Shown here one piece after another: positions 35,919 to 47,386 of a stretch of DNA of 64,000 nt. Numbering within the stretch: the stretch's first letter is position 1; each line of letters opens with the position of its first letter. The position numbers and the translations under genes were made by a program. Source of the DNA: Agriotes lineatus (taxonomy: Eukaryota; Arthropoda; Insecta; Coleoptera; Elateridae); NCBI GenBank assembly GCA_940337035.1, contig OW679202.1, positions 46,083,763 through 46,147,762 on the forward strand, given 5' to 3'. The notes under the pieces are model-generated. The model was given only the letters and a program-made list of their open reading frames with translations, did not search any database and was not told the origin of the DNA.

Positions 35919-38770
35919 TGCAGCACGTATGAGCTTAAAATGACAAACCAATACGTCTTGATGTTTAAGCTTGAGTTTTACAACGGTGGATAAATTATAA
36001 GAATTTGAACTGGCTAAAATTCACACCAGAAGCGATATACGAGGGGATATTAATAAGTAACTTGCCTTGAATAGATCTAGATCTAAACCTAAATTGTGGT
36101 TGTCATTGGCGCCACTCGTCATACAGTACCTGAAAAAGAAGAAACCGTAAGAGAGGAGTACCGATGCATCTAATGAATCTAATGAATGAACGGTCCGCCT
36201 CACAAATCAGTGATTTCAGTTGAAAAAAAATCTGTAAAAGGCTTTACGCAGTACTTCCCTCTTCGACATTGTAACACTAAATAATTTTAAAAATCAAACT
36301 AAGTTAGGAGTAAAAATATCTTCATGTTTCTAATAAATTAAATGCATTTTCAAATAAAAAAAAACGTTACCGGTGATCGAATTTGAAGGGCAGGCGGGCC
36401 GCGTATGCGTCCCAACGTTTTGTGGGATATTGCAAGGAAACGGGCTATTTCTGCCTAAGTTACGGAGCACCGACCCTTCGAATTTCTGCTTTGCAGCTAT
36501 ATTAAGTAACGCACTAATTTGTTCAGATCGAACAGAATGTTTAAATTTAAAGCCAATAAAGGACCCACAGCAGAATTAAAAACTCTAAAAAAATATGTTT
36601 TGCACGTGAAATAATTTACGTGATATGTTGCAATCAGAATAGTAGACACAAAAAGCAGTAAATGAAAACTGACTACAATAGCTTACAACAAAGCTTAAAT
36701 ACTGATTTATCTCAAAAACAGTTCTTGCAACCGTCTTCAAAGACATTAATTTTAATACCAAAAGCTGTCATTGGAATTGGCGTTTTCCTTACTGATACGA
36801 GTACAAGAAGGTACATGTTGCTAGGCAACACTTTTTATTCTTAGGTTTAAAAGTACTTCTATGTCTGAGAAACTAAAAGTAAGCCCTACTTGGTCGCCTA
36901 TAGACGCAGACAGGCGATTGACTGTCGACGCAACATTGACAACACAATACAGGTGCGAAGCGCCGTCGTTGTAGGTTGCCACACAGAAGTACAATAACCT
37001 CCCGCTCTAGCTTTAGTTCTTCCACATGGGTGAACAGCAGGAGCACCCTGAAGTATTTCATTCGTTATCTAAAATTTAACGTGAAATTAACGTGAAACGT
37101 AAACCACGCCTAGGAAATTTTCACTCACGTTCACGGCTAGATTTTCAAATACGCTGGGACCCCGCGTGATCCGACTGTTTTCATGTCAGGCACCCATCCC
37201 TACCATTACGTACCATTTATAAAACTAAATGAAATTTAACTCAGCAGTGCCTCACAAATGAAATATTTTAGAGCGCAATATGATCAATCCACAGGGGGTT
37301 GTATAGCGATTTGTACTCATGGTACTCATGGTACTCATGAAATTTGCTATTAGATATGCAAAATGGGTATAAATGTCAATATTATGTTGTGGCTCTGCGC
37401 CGGAGCCACTGTAAGTACCGTGCTGGTGATTGAAGTCATATTTCTTCAGTATTTCATGAACAAACTGTTAGTTGAGCTTTTTTCTGAGAGAGAGTCTGAA
37501 GTGGGGACAAATTTATTAAAAGGAAAAAGTGTGCAACTTCCTTTAGAAGTACATGAACCAGTGGATGCTGATACAGGAAATAATGTAGGTACCTGATGAA
37601 GACGATTTTAGTTATGATAATGACATAGGTTTGTCAGTACTAGGTAGTAATGCAGTTCTTTCTGTCTGGAAGAAAATCAATTTAAAAAAATACAAATCAC
37701 CTTTCAAGAGGCTCACAAAAAATTCCACAAAGTATCCAAGCACCCAAAACGTTTTGCTGATTTTTAAAGTGATCGATTAAATTGTTTTTTATTTGATGAA
37801 ATAAAATTGTACATTTGGTGATAGAGGGGCCTGCTTAAGAATAATTATTCAAAATATTAAGAACGACCACAGGAACTATAGATAAAGCTATGGTAAAATG
37901 TATTAGTCGTATAGGTTTCTAACAATACCTACCTATAAAACCAATAAGAGGGGGTTATAAAATTTGAATGAGAGCACATGTGGAAGCATAAAAACAAAAG
38001 GGAAACAAAATAAATTCAGAGCATCAATGTTAAAAAACCTTACAAAACCTCGGCAACTTTATCACTACTGTTTTTTTACTTGAGGAAATAGCGTCCAGGA
38101 ACGTTGACTGCTGTGGAGCGTTACGAGCTAAAAGGATAAGGGCCAGTAAATTAGGCAATAGGCAGTAAAGGAATGTAACGTGTCTTGCATAAAAGATAAA
38201 GGTACAAGAGTGATCCAACTATAGTCTTCTGAAGCGTGCGCTTTGTTGGCAGAAAAGAAAGAAATTGCAATAAAAAGCTGTAGTGTCCTGGAATGGTATC
38301 ACTGTGAACAAAGCAGAGATGCTAGCATCTATCTATGGTATATATATATAGAGAGTCGAAGAAATGGTGGCATTTTGTTGATGTCACTGTTGTAATACTT
38401 GTTTTACTTGCAAACTGATAAAATTTGCATTATCAAATGTTTCCTTTATTGCTTCAGTAGTATTAGTAACGTTACGATATTTTTACCCCTAGTGACCCTT
38501 GATTTTTCAAAATATTTAGTGTCACAACTTCCACTTGCGAGAGAAGTTCTGAGGAAAGCTCTTTACAGATTAGTTATTAAAAGAAACAAACCTCTACTGT
38601 GTCAAAAAGCTAAACCATAGACATTCTGGCAAAATAATTGTAAACTAAATTATTCTTCTAGAATTTAGTCAAATATTTCCGCCTATGGAAAATTTACCTA
38701 CAGCCTTATGGAGAAAATTACACAACTTTTTAATGTACTCCACACCTTATATATGAGAGAAGCAATAACC
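35919..38770. other. duplicated non-TE flank, copy A part 1
   Basis: Collinear with 59,818-62,100 in copy B. No ORF is shared with an intact reading frame and a recognisable domain. A triplicated 9-mer TACTCATGG (about 37,316-37,338) is present in both copies. Substitution differences reach roughly 6% near 36,400-36,600. The segment 37,388-37,998 is present only here. Confidence 0.6.
37388..37998. other. copy-A-only 611-bp segment
   Basis: Copy B passes directly from CAATATTATGTTG to GGAAACAAAATAAATTC, while copy A has about 611 extra bases. It includes a 77-codon plus-strand ORF (37,363-37,596) with a hydrophobic N-terminal segment and an acidic tail, and further short coding-like text after it (DDFSYDNDIGLSVLG). 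No target duplication or terminal repeats are obvious. It is either an insertion in A or a deletion in B; identity unknown. Confidence 0.55.
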
Positions 38771-38779
38771 TAAAGTGGT

Positions 38780-38960
38780 GACCCCGACAATATACGTAAC
38801 AACTGCCTTCGCATTATTTGAATTTCAATTTACGAGTCTCGGTTTGCGTAATACGACTCAGACTTTTCAAAGATTCATCGATGAAATTAGAGGACTCGAT
38901 TTGCTTTGATACTGCTCACGGACATCGTAATCCCTCGAAGAATGTTGACATCCCGGACTG
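38780..38960 (+). pseudogene. Gypsy reverse transcriptase fragment, copy A
   Basis: One frame gives TTAFALFEFQFTSLGLRNT then TQTFQRFIDEIRGLDLL. This corresponds to the Gypsy RT palm segment (family pattern TPFGLFEF..MPFGLRNA..TFQRFMDEVLRGL). The following catalytic YxDD region is not preserved. It is a short, isolated scrap with the 40-bp repeat just after it. The homologous piece in copy B is at 62,107-62,285. Confidence 0.7.
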
Positions 38961-38972
38961 CTCATTTTCTGA

Positions 38973-39012
38973 GAAACCAAGCAGGTAAAAGCCTACCAAA
39001 TTCCTAAGAAAC
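38973..39012 (+). repeat. 40-bp repeat, second occurrence
   Basis: Same block as at 16,381-16,420, about 90% identical, starting GAAACCAAGCAGG. Confidence 0.5.
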
Positions 39013-39879
39013 AGATATTGGGCAGCACTATATACAAAGGGTTTGAAAGTTGCGCCGTTCTCACTATATCAATTCACTATACTACATACTCTTGAATATT
39101 AAATTAGTCGGTTAATTTACTCACTATTTTATTTTTATCTACCTATGAGTGATGCAATTGGTGTATATTAAATTTGTATGCAACGGTGGGTTTGCTTCGC
39201 TTTTTTTTAATTGAATATTAAAATAACACTGTTATCTGAATCTTATTTTGAAGATCTAAGAATCGCAGTATGCATTTTTATTCTGCTTTAAATAAAACGA
39301 ATGGAATTTGTATAATGTACAACACATTTTTTTCCTCAAAGTAAGTGAGTTATAGTTTTAAATCGTTGGAAGGGAACTAATGGATATTTTTTATTATTTC
39401 AAGATATGTAAATAGTGTTCTACTTCCGAACAACTTATGTATGTTTCGCATCGCACTCTATTTAAACAAATTTCATTTTAAAAAGACATTATTGCTGCAA
39501 GTAAGAGTTTTTGAAAAAGTATTATTTTAATGTACGTATAAATAAATAGAGAGGAAATTGTTTAGTTACAAGATTTAGACATTTACATCTATGAATTTAA
39601 AGTCTCTGGTTTATTCTACATAAAGGCACTTTTATTTCCTTTCAGAGCATTACCAACGCTCGGCCTTTAAAGAACTATTATGCACTGACTAACAATTAAG
39701 AACTTCCTGAAAATAAATATAAAATATTTAGAATCGGAGTTCATTTCTTAGCTTCTTAATTATCTCTATAAGTAAATACGGATTTAATATGATTACTTAT
39801 GTAAATTCCAAATTTATAGATTTTTGCAAAAAGCGTTTATCTACAATGAATTAATGAGCAATTAAGTTCTGCAAGGAAG
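39013..39879. other. duplicated non-TE flank, copy A part 2
   Basis: Collinear with 62,343-63,219 in copy B with about 2% substitutions. AT-rich; no gene recognised. Confidence 0.55.
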
Positions 39880-40455
39880 AGATCTAAAGATGGTCCAGAT
39901 TGCAATTCTACACTCTGGAAAGCGGAAAAGTTCGGGAAATTAATTTACTACCGCGTAATTATTAAAACAAAACAGTTTATTATACTTCTGTCGTGTATTA
40001 ATGTGGAGCTATTTAACACCGTCATTATATTCTTGGAGGGTTGCTCCCAGCAACGCTATCAAGACTATTAAAAAAATTGGGCACGCGATTCTTGGACCCG
40101 TAATTTACAAGGTGTTTACTGTTAATTAAAATGTGCTCGTTGCACACTTCGATATGCAAATTAATTACCGACTTTAACATGTTGCTCCAAATAAAAGCAA
40201 AGCAAATTTGCACTTTTCTTTAAAGTTAATCGAACGCTAATAATACGAGGTATTTCTACGGCTCGTTTATTTCGCGGGGAAATAATTAAATTTTTAACGA
40301 CCGAAATAAAACGTTATGAGTTGAATGCCTTGACACATTTTTAATATCGTATTACGAGAATTCCAATCGATTGATCGCCCAAAGCTTTAAATTAGTTGCT
40401 GTTTACAGCATAGTAATTTCCAGTAATTGCAAAAGGGGAGATACTGCCCATACAT
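39880..40455. promoter_or_regulatory. invariant block, candidate enhancer, copy A
   Basis: Over about 570 bases there are no substitutions against 63,220-63,790. The only differences are one-base indels in runs (for example TTGCTCCC versus TTGCTCCCC). Flanking sequence on both sides does show substitutions. Visible motifs include ATATGCAAATTAATTA (POU octamer ATGCAAAT plus a homeodomain TAATTA core), a further ATAATTAAATTT, and CCAATCGATTGATCG. No intact ORF spans it in this copy. The pattern fits a conserved developmental-type enhancer, but conservation is inferred from two copies only. Confidence 0.4.
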
Positions 40456-40663
40456 TGCTCCCTTAAAAGATAATTTGGTTAGTAATTTTGGGAAAAATAT
40501 TCAAGAAAATAAGAGAGTTAACGAATTAACCGCTGAATTGGTTGCACGCAAATTTAATTTACAAAATCAGATTTTGCGGTGTCTAATAAACAAAACTATT
40601 TATTATGTAAAATAGGCAATGTTTCAGAAATAACATCTCATATCAAATTGACAATTTTTATTC

Positions 40664-42534
40664 AAAAATTACCTAAAATGTCTGTTACGGACACTTCTAC
40701 AGTGCGATCATACATTTTTCTATGAGGGCGGTTCCTTATTTTCAAATGCTAAATGCAAATGCAAATACTACAAATAATGTTTAAACTGGTTAATGAAAAT
40801 GAATTTTCATTCGACATTTTCTTTAATCAAATTCCGAAAATACGGTTAATTCCAAACTGTATGAAAATAACTATAATAAATTGGAGTCAAAATGACCATA
40901 AAATAATTGTAAATATGAAAACTAACCTGATGCACTGATGAGCCAAACAATTTTCATTATTACGCTGTAGTTGAATTATATGTTTATTTTCATTTCAGGT
41001 AAAACAGACTCTATACCGGGTTACAATGAGACCAGGGCCATGCCCTATCTCTGTTACTTATGAATGAATTTGGATGAAATTTGATACAAGGATACTAGAC
41101 ATAATTTGGGATTGACATGCAAGTATAATCAAAATGGCCGACTTCCGATTTCACGGAAATAACACTAACTTTGATTTTTTAATGGATCATCCTATATATT
41201 TTATGTTTTTCGCAATCTACGACTCAAATTACATACAACAATGCTGCAAAATGTGCTTAGGTATTACACAGAAAATTAAAAAAAAATAATTATTTAATTA
41301 TTCTTCAATTTTAGATAAAGATAAAGTAGTGCGAAACAAGTGAACGAACTACAACAGTTTCCCAAAAACATTTATCAGCGTACTTTTAATTATGAAATCA
41401 TAGTTAGCCAATAAATCAGTATTTATACTGACGATTTTCTTAACATCTACGACGGGTATGCTATCCTATAAACTTGGTGTATGTGATTGTACACCGGCAG
41501 AACCCCAACCCTTAACCCAGGAGGTCGCCTTCCAAGACAAAACTACTTCGTATCTGAGGCAGGAGAGCGGTGATACAGCAACTGACATTTATTACAAGAA
41601 GTCACCGATACTGAAACTCCACATCGGTAGATACGTCCTTCGAGCCGAACCGAGGAAAGAAAACTCCATCTATCCGACTAAGGAAAATGCATCGTCCGGG
41701 GATTCGATCTGTCCATCAACTACTACGCAGAGCAGACTACCATTCCAACTAATTGGACGTCATAACCGCCGGAACTAAACTTCAGGTAAATGAAAAACTA
41801 CCTCCGTTGGTCAACAAGCACGGGAATTAAACTACATTGGTTAACAACATCATTGGACATTTATCTCGTTACCAGTACAAGAAACATCCACATCCCCTGG
41901 TCGTCAGCACCTCCGCCAAATCGATGATCATTTGCTCCGACATGAAATCCATCTTACTACAATTAGTACAGCCTCAGTCTATACGATCAACCTTACCTAA
42001 CAGTATGGAGGAATTTTATGAAACTAACCACAAAATCTGTGCCAATCCATAGAACAGATACTGCTAAGAAGGAAACAAGGCGATTTACTGCAGCTACTAA
42101 GTCATACAGTCAGCTAAATTACGGAGGAGCTGCCAAGAGAGAAGCCCAAGCCACTTCCACAACCTAATCAAGAGAATAATGAAACAATGGGGTGGCATTG
42201 AAAGCCTTTACATCGATATATTGATAAATGAAGATTATCACCGCGACAAAACTGCTGACAGCAATGAATAGTTGGAAACGGAATAAGATTACTAAGACGC
42301 GATCGAAGCAATAGAGAAAAAAATTGATAATATGTCACCCACTACTGCGCCATCAAAACGTATTTCACTCCCAAACACAAAAATCAAATTAACGTTGAAG
42401 CATCCCCTACTCTTCAAGCAGCATCAGCCTACAAAATCTAATAAAACAATCAGAACAGTTATCCACGCTACTACAAGAATTTTATAAGTATAAAGCAATA
42501 GAATTTAACGTTTAGTATTTTAGTATTCTATTTA
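40664..42534. other. single-copy DNA with protein-like remnants
   Basis: From about 41,440 to 42,490 the base composition is less AT-rich and plus-strand ORFs occur (41,458-41,778, 106 codons; 41,837-42,052, 71 codons), followed by broken coding-like text near 42,190-42,400 (GGIESLYIDILINEDYH, KRISLP). The last part faintly recalls the gag N-terminal region of BEL/Pao retroelements. That is too weak to name, and no protease or RT follows. 40,930-41,440 holds nothing recognisable. Confidence 0.3.
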
Positions 42535-44650
42535 GCTACAGGGGTAAAAAGCTGAGGTGCATTTGTAGCAACTGGATGTTTGCTAAAAAGAGAAAAAGAA
42601 AAGCATGTCTAACTTTGTTTTTAGCAGTATGTGGATGAATCTGTGGGTTTTTAAGAATTTTGCGGCTTAGGTTGATTTAGGGGTTGCAAAATGGGAAAAC
42701 TGTTATAATTATCAGCAAAATTGTAAAATTCATATTGTGTGAAATGCGCTGTTTAAAACTTTCTACTGCTCGATTTTATTTTTAAGAGAATTTGGGAGGT
42801 GGGAATTTGGCGGCCTAGGTGGATTTGAGGGTTGCAAAATGGGAAAAACGTTATAATTATCAGAAAAACTTTAAAATTAATATTTGTGTGCAATGCGCTG
42901 TTTGGAGACTTTCTACTGGTCGATTTAATTTTTTAAGAGAATTTCGGAGGTAGCAATTTGGCCACCCAGGTTGTTTTGGGGGTTGCAAATGAGGAACACG
43001 TTATAATTATCTGAAGAACTAATATTTGTGTAAAATGTGCTGCTTAAAGGCCTCTACTGGTCGATTGCATTTTCAAGAGAATTCGGGATGTAAGAATTTT
43101 GCAGCCCAAGTGGATTTGGGGGTTGCAAAATGGGGAAAACCGTTATAATTATCAGAAAAACTTTAAAATTAATATTTGTGTGAAGTGATTTCCCCAAATC
43201 CACTTGGGCCGTAAAATTCCACATCCGGAATTTTCTTAAAAAATAAAATCGACAGGTAGAAAGTCTCCAAACAGCGCATTTCACACAAATTGTAAAATTC
43301 ATATTTGTGTGAAATGCGCTGTTTGAAAACTTTCTACTGCTCGATTTTATTTTTTAAGAGAATTTGAGAGGAGGGAATTGGCGGCCTAGGTGGATTTAGG
43401 GGTTGCAAAATGGGAAAAACGTTATAATTATCAGAAAAACTTTAAAATTAATATTTGTGTGCAATGCGCTGTTTGGAGACTTTCTACTGGTCGATTTAAT
43501 TTTTTAAGAGAATTTCGGAGGTAGCAATTTGGCACCCAGGTTGTTTTGGGGGTTGCAAAATGAGGAACACGTTATAATTATCTGAAAAACTAATATTTGT
43601 GTAAAATGTGCTGCTTAAAGGCCTCTACTGGTCGATTGCATTTTTCAAGAGAATTCGGGATGTAAGAATTTTGCAGCCCAAGTGGATTTGGGGGTTGCAA
43701 AATGCTGAAAACCGTTATAATTATCAGAAAAACTTTAAAATTAATATTTTTGTGAAGTGATTTCCCCAAATCCACTTGGGCCGTAAAATTCCCACATCCC
43801 GAATTTTCTTAAAAAATAAAATCGACAGGTAGAAAGTCTCCAAACAGCGTATTTGACACAAATATTATTTTTAAAAATTTTCTTATAATTATAACGTTTT
43901 ACCCATTTTGCAACCCCTAAATCCACCTGAGCCTCATAATTCCCACATCCAGAATTCTCTTAAAAATATAATCGACCAGTAAAAGACCTTTAAACAGCGA
44001 ATTTTACACAACTATTAATTTTAAGGTTTTTCTGATAATTCTAACGTTTTCTCCATTTTGCAACCCCCAAATCCGCCTAGGCCGCAAAATACCCACATCC
44101 TGAATTCTCTTAAAAAATAAAAACACTAGTAGAAGGTCCCCAAACAAATCATTTCACACAAATATTAGTTTTAAAGTTTTTCCGATAAGTATAACGGTTT
44201 TCACTATTTGCAACCCCCAAATCCACCTGGACTGCAAAATGTCCACATCCCGAATTCTCTTGAAAAGTATAATCGACCAGTAGAAAGCCTCTAAACAGCG
44301 AATTTACACAAATATTAATTTTAAGTTTTTCAGATAATTATAACGTTTTCCCCATTTTGTAACCCCAAATCCATCTGGGCGGCCAAATTCTTACCTCCCA
44401 AATTTTCTTAAAAAATAAAATCGAGCAGTAGAAAGTCTCCAAACAGCGCATTTCACACAAATATGAATTTTACAATTTTTCTGATAATTATAACGGTTTC
44501 CTCATTTTGCAATCAACCTGAGCCGCAAAATTCTTAAAAATCCACATACTGCTAAAAACAAAATTCCACACTTTTTGTTTCTTCCTGATTATGGGAACAT
44601 CCAGTTTGCTACAAATTCACCTCAACTTTTTACCGCTGTAGCTTCGCCCC
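42535..44650. mobile_element. large fold-back element with inverted arrays of ~145-bp units
   Basis: The ends are inverted repeats: left CTACAGGGGTAAAAAGCTGA, right its diverged reverse complement (TTTTTACCGCTGTAG), with further pairing inside (AACTGGATGTTT / AACATCCAGTTT). The interior is units of about 145 bp containing GCGCTGTTT, TCTACTGGTCGAT, GGATTTGGGGGTTGCAAAAT and GTTATAATTATC. Units run forward at 42,690-43,185 and 43,300-43,745, and inverted at 43,186-43,300 and 43,750-44,540. A segment of about 573 bp (42,738-43,300) is tandemly duplicated (43,311-43,870). No transposase is present. The ORFs at 43,054-43,926 are products of the repeat. Confidence 0.75.
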
Positions 44651-46395
44651 CGTGCATCGCAGACCCACAAACCAGCTAGTATGATGAGCGTTGGTTCATC
44701 CTCTTTCCAACTAGCCCCAAATCACATTTGGATCTTTCACAAAGTATGCGATGTAACAGCACCGAACGCTTTTGTGTCCTAAAAATCGTTCTTATCACGA
44801 GTCCAGTGTACAGATGAGTAGAGTTTCAGTTCGTAGGTTCGCACTTGGTAACGAGCTATTGCGAAGTGCAAACTGCGCCGATCAATTTCCATACCGAGGT
44901 CAAGTTCAATTCCTCAAGTCCGTGAATGGGAACTAGATCCGATTCATTTCTGAGGAGTGTGTTTGCTTCCGTTTCGCAGTTCCGCTGCTTCATATTTATT
45001 AAGTCAGCCTCAGTTCAGTTTAGGTGCAAAACGGTTCAATTCATAAGACGAACGCCGGATCAGGTGACCTACTCTTATTAACTCCGAACTAGGTGCACCT
45101 ACTCCAGTAAAAGAACTAGGTTAAGAGAGTAGGTCAGTTATTTGACAACCATCCCTAGCACAAAGGTACCTCCTCAAGCTCACACACAGGACTATTTTTT
45201 GCTGCTGGGAAAGGCGCGCCACGCTTGTACGTAGACTGGCACACAAGTGAAGTAAACTCTAAACCAACTCACAGAACAAAGTACTTTAAAAAGTACATTA
45301 AATTCGCAGAAGCTAACCTGCTAATCCAAACAAAATTTCACACTTAACGTAAAAATGTTAATATCGTATTCGGAATTATTGAAAATAAGTCATTTTTACA
45401 AAATTTTTCAAGCATATTAATGAAGAATGATGATGCAATTATTAGTTGAAGAGAGTAACACGTTTTTTCGAAAATACATAATATTACTGTTATATGCAAA
45501 GGGCTACGGCTGATTAGTTTAAATTGACACGGTGTCGCACAATTTACTTGAATCGGATTTTTGAGCAAGAGCTAGCTGCTCTGTGATTAATAATTAAATT
45601 CGATTTCAGAATAATTTCTTAGGCTTGAATGTAATCCACGGTATGTGATTATACTAAAATATGAAAATTCTTAAAAAATGTTAATATTTCTCAAGTTTCT
45701 AGAAGAGAGATTGAAAACCTTCTGAACTGCAAAATAAAGTACTGCCCCTTAAAAATCTGGTGTTGGATATCGAAGAGCCTTGAAGAATTTAAAACAAGAC
45801 TAGATGATAAATTTCAAACACTAACACAAGACCTTGATATTTTTAAGAAAAAAAAATACCTAGCTCATCATTTACAGCAACTCTAAAAATATGCACTCAA
45901 TATGAACGTAAACTTTCTACCACGTTTGTATTTTTCCTTCCTCGTCTGAAAGACGTAGGAAGTATTGTAATTACGAAAAAATCACCTTGCGAATTTTTTC
46001 AGATCTTCACGTTCAAGGTCCCTGATAACAAAAAAGAGGTTTTCTCAATTTCGTCCGTCTGTCTGTCTGTCTGTCTGTCTGTTGGCAGTATAGCTCAAAA
46101 ACTATTTGTCGGAAGAAGACGATATTTTGCATACATATTATATATCTACCTCGCATGAAAACGGTACAATTTCATACAATATATACAGGGTGAGCACCTT
46201 AAAAATTAAATTTTGTTTACTTTTGGGTTAATTGTGAAATAAAAGGAAGTAACAACTTTCACATAGATCAGGTTTTACATTTGTCGAAAATAAGACTCAA
46301 CCGATCGAGGATAATGTCATAAAGAGTAAAATATTTCATACATAACACCGTGCTCTTCAAGACAGACGCGCGGGACTTATCTGGAACAGACTCGG
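44651..46395. other. intergenic DNA; a (GTCT)n run
   Basis: No recognised gene. A (GTCT)n microsatellite lies at 46,057-46,081 inside a moderately GC-rich stretch (about 45,930-46,200). Short coding-like text at 45,700-45,900 has no nameable domain. Confidence 0.5.
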
Positions 46396-46508
46396 TAGCA
46401 CAGATGGAATTTCGCTGTAGTTATATCTGCTGCGGAGATTCCGTTAGAATCGAGAATTCTGCAGGCTGCAGATACGATGGGTTCAAACCCAACGGGATAA
46501 TTTTTTTT
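46396..46508 (+). ncRNA. candidate Pol III unit (tRNA-like SINE head)
   Basis: An A-box match TAGCACAGATGG (46,396-46,407) is followed 72 bases later by a perfect B-box-like GGTTCAAACCC (46,480-46,490) and then a run of eight T (46,501-46,508), a Pol III terminator. The acceptor and anticodon arms of a true tRNA cannot be folded convincingly, so a tRNA-derived pseudogene or SINE head is more likely. There is no second copy in the window. Confidence 0.35.
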
Positions 46509-47286
46509 ATTTGAAAATGTATTTAATTTATTAGAAACGTGAAGAAATTTGTACAACTAACTTATTTGATTTTAAAAATTATTTAGTGTCACAATGTTGA
46601 CGAGGAAAGTTTTGTCTAAAGCCTTTTACAGAGTTTTACTTCCCTCGTTTTCTAATGGTTTAGTTGATCTGCATATATTCTTATATCTTTCACTATGTTG
46701 ATAAGTTTAAATATTTCATTATAATGTAATGTGTTTTGAAAATGTTACAATACCTACCCATTGCTTCTTGAGAGTTTTCGAGAAATTCATTTAAGTTATT
46801 CTTCATGGGAAGCAAAGTAAAAACTTAAAATTGCCAAATGGGAACTAGAAAAATACTCCAGTTTGAAGGTATTCGTTGGGAATTTTAAAAAAATGCCGAG
46901 GATACAAAAATCCAACAAATTATACGCCTCCTAATCTGCACAACGACGTTCAAAGTTGTCGCTAGTGAAAATGGATAAAAACAAGTACTAAATATTTTAG
47001 GACTTCAACAAATTAATAACGAATATGCTTATCTACTTAATATTTACCCGTAGACTGAATGACGTAGTTTTAATTTTATATTGTAGACCGATACCTTTGA
47101 AAATTTTCTACTGGTTCTAGAATGCACAATCATCTATAGATTCTGTACTATAATTAAGATAATGTACTTTATTAGTCACGATTTTGGCCTACCTTGGGTA
47201 TTGGTCTACCAACTTAGCTTAACAATGCTTCAGTTTAACAATTATTCAGAATCGATTTATACCCATATATACGGGGCCTCGATAGG
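46509..47286. other. AT-rich DNA up to the assembly gap
   Basis: Nothing recognised. The apparent ORF at 47,162 runs into the N block and is not a gene. Confidence 0.6.
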
Positions 47287-47386
47287 NNNNNNNNNNNNNN
47301 NNNNNNNNNNNNNNNNNNNNNNNNNNNNNNNNNNNNNNNNNNNNNNNNNNNNNNNNNNNNNNNNNNNNNNNNNNNNNNNNNNNNNN
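47287..47386. other. assembly gap of exactly 100 N
   Basis: A block of 100 undetermined bases, the usual placeholder for a gap of unknown size. The sequence to its right is homologous to copy A from 23,562 onward, starting at the very first base after the gap. Confidence 0.99.

Noticed and set aside
41458..42490. BEL/Pao gag gene
   Set aside because: Similarity is faint, frames are broken and no protease or RT follows; kept only as an unidentified remnant.
42690..44540. CRISPR-like array of regularly spaced repeats
   Set aside because: Units are ~145 bp, diverged and partly inverted, with no short repeat/unique spacer pattern; host is a eukaryote.
46480..46490. Functional tRNA gene
   Set aside because: The B box is good, but acceptor and anticodon stems do not pair.
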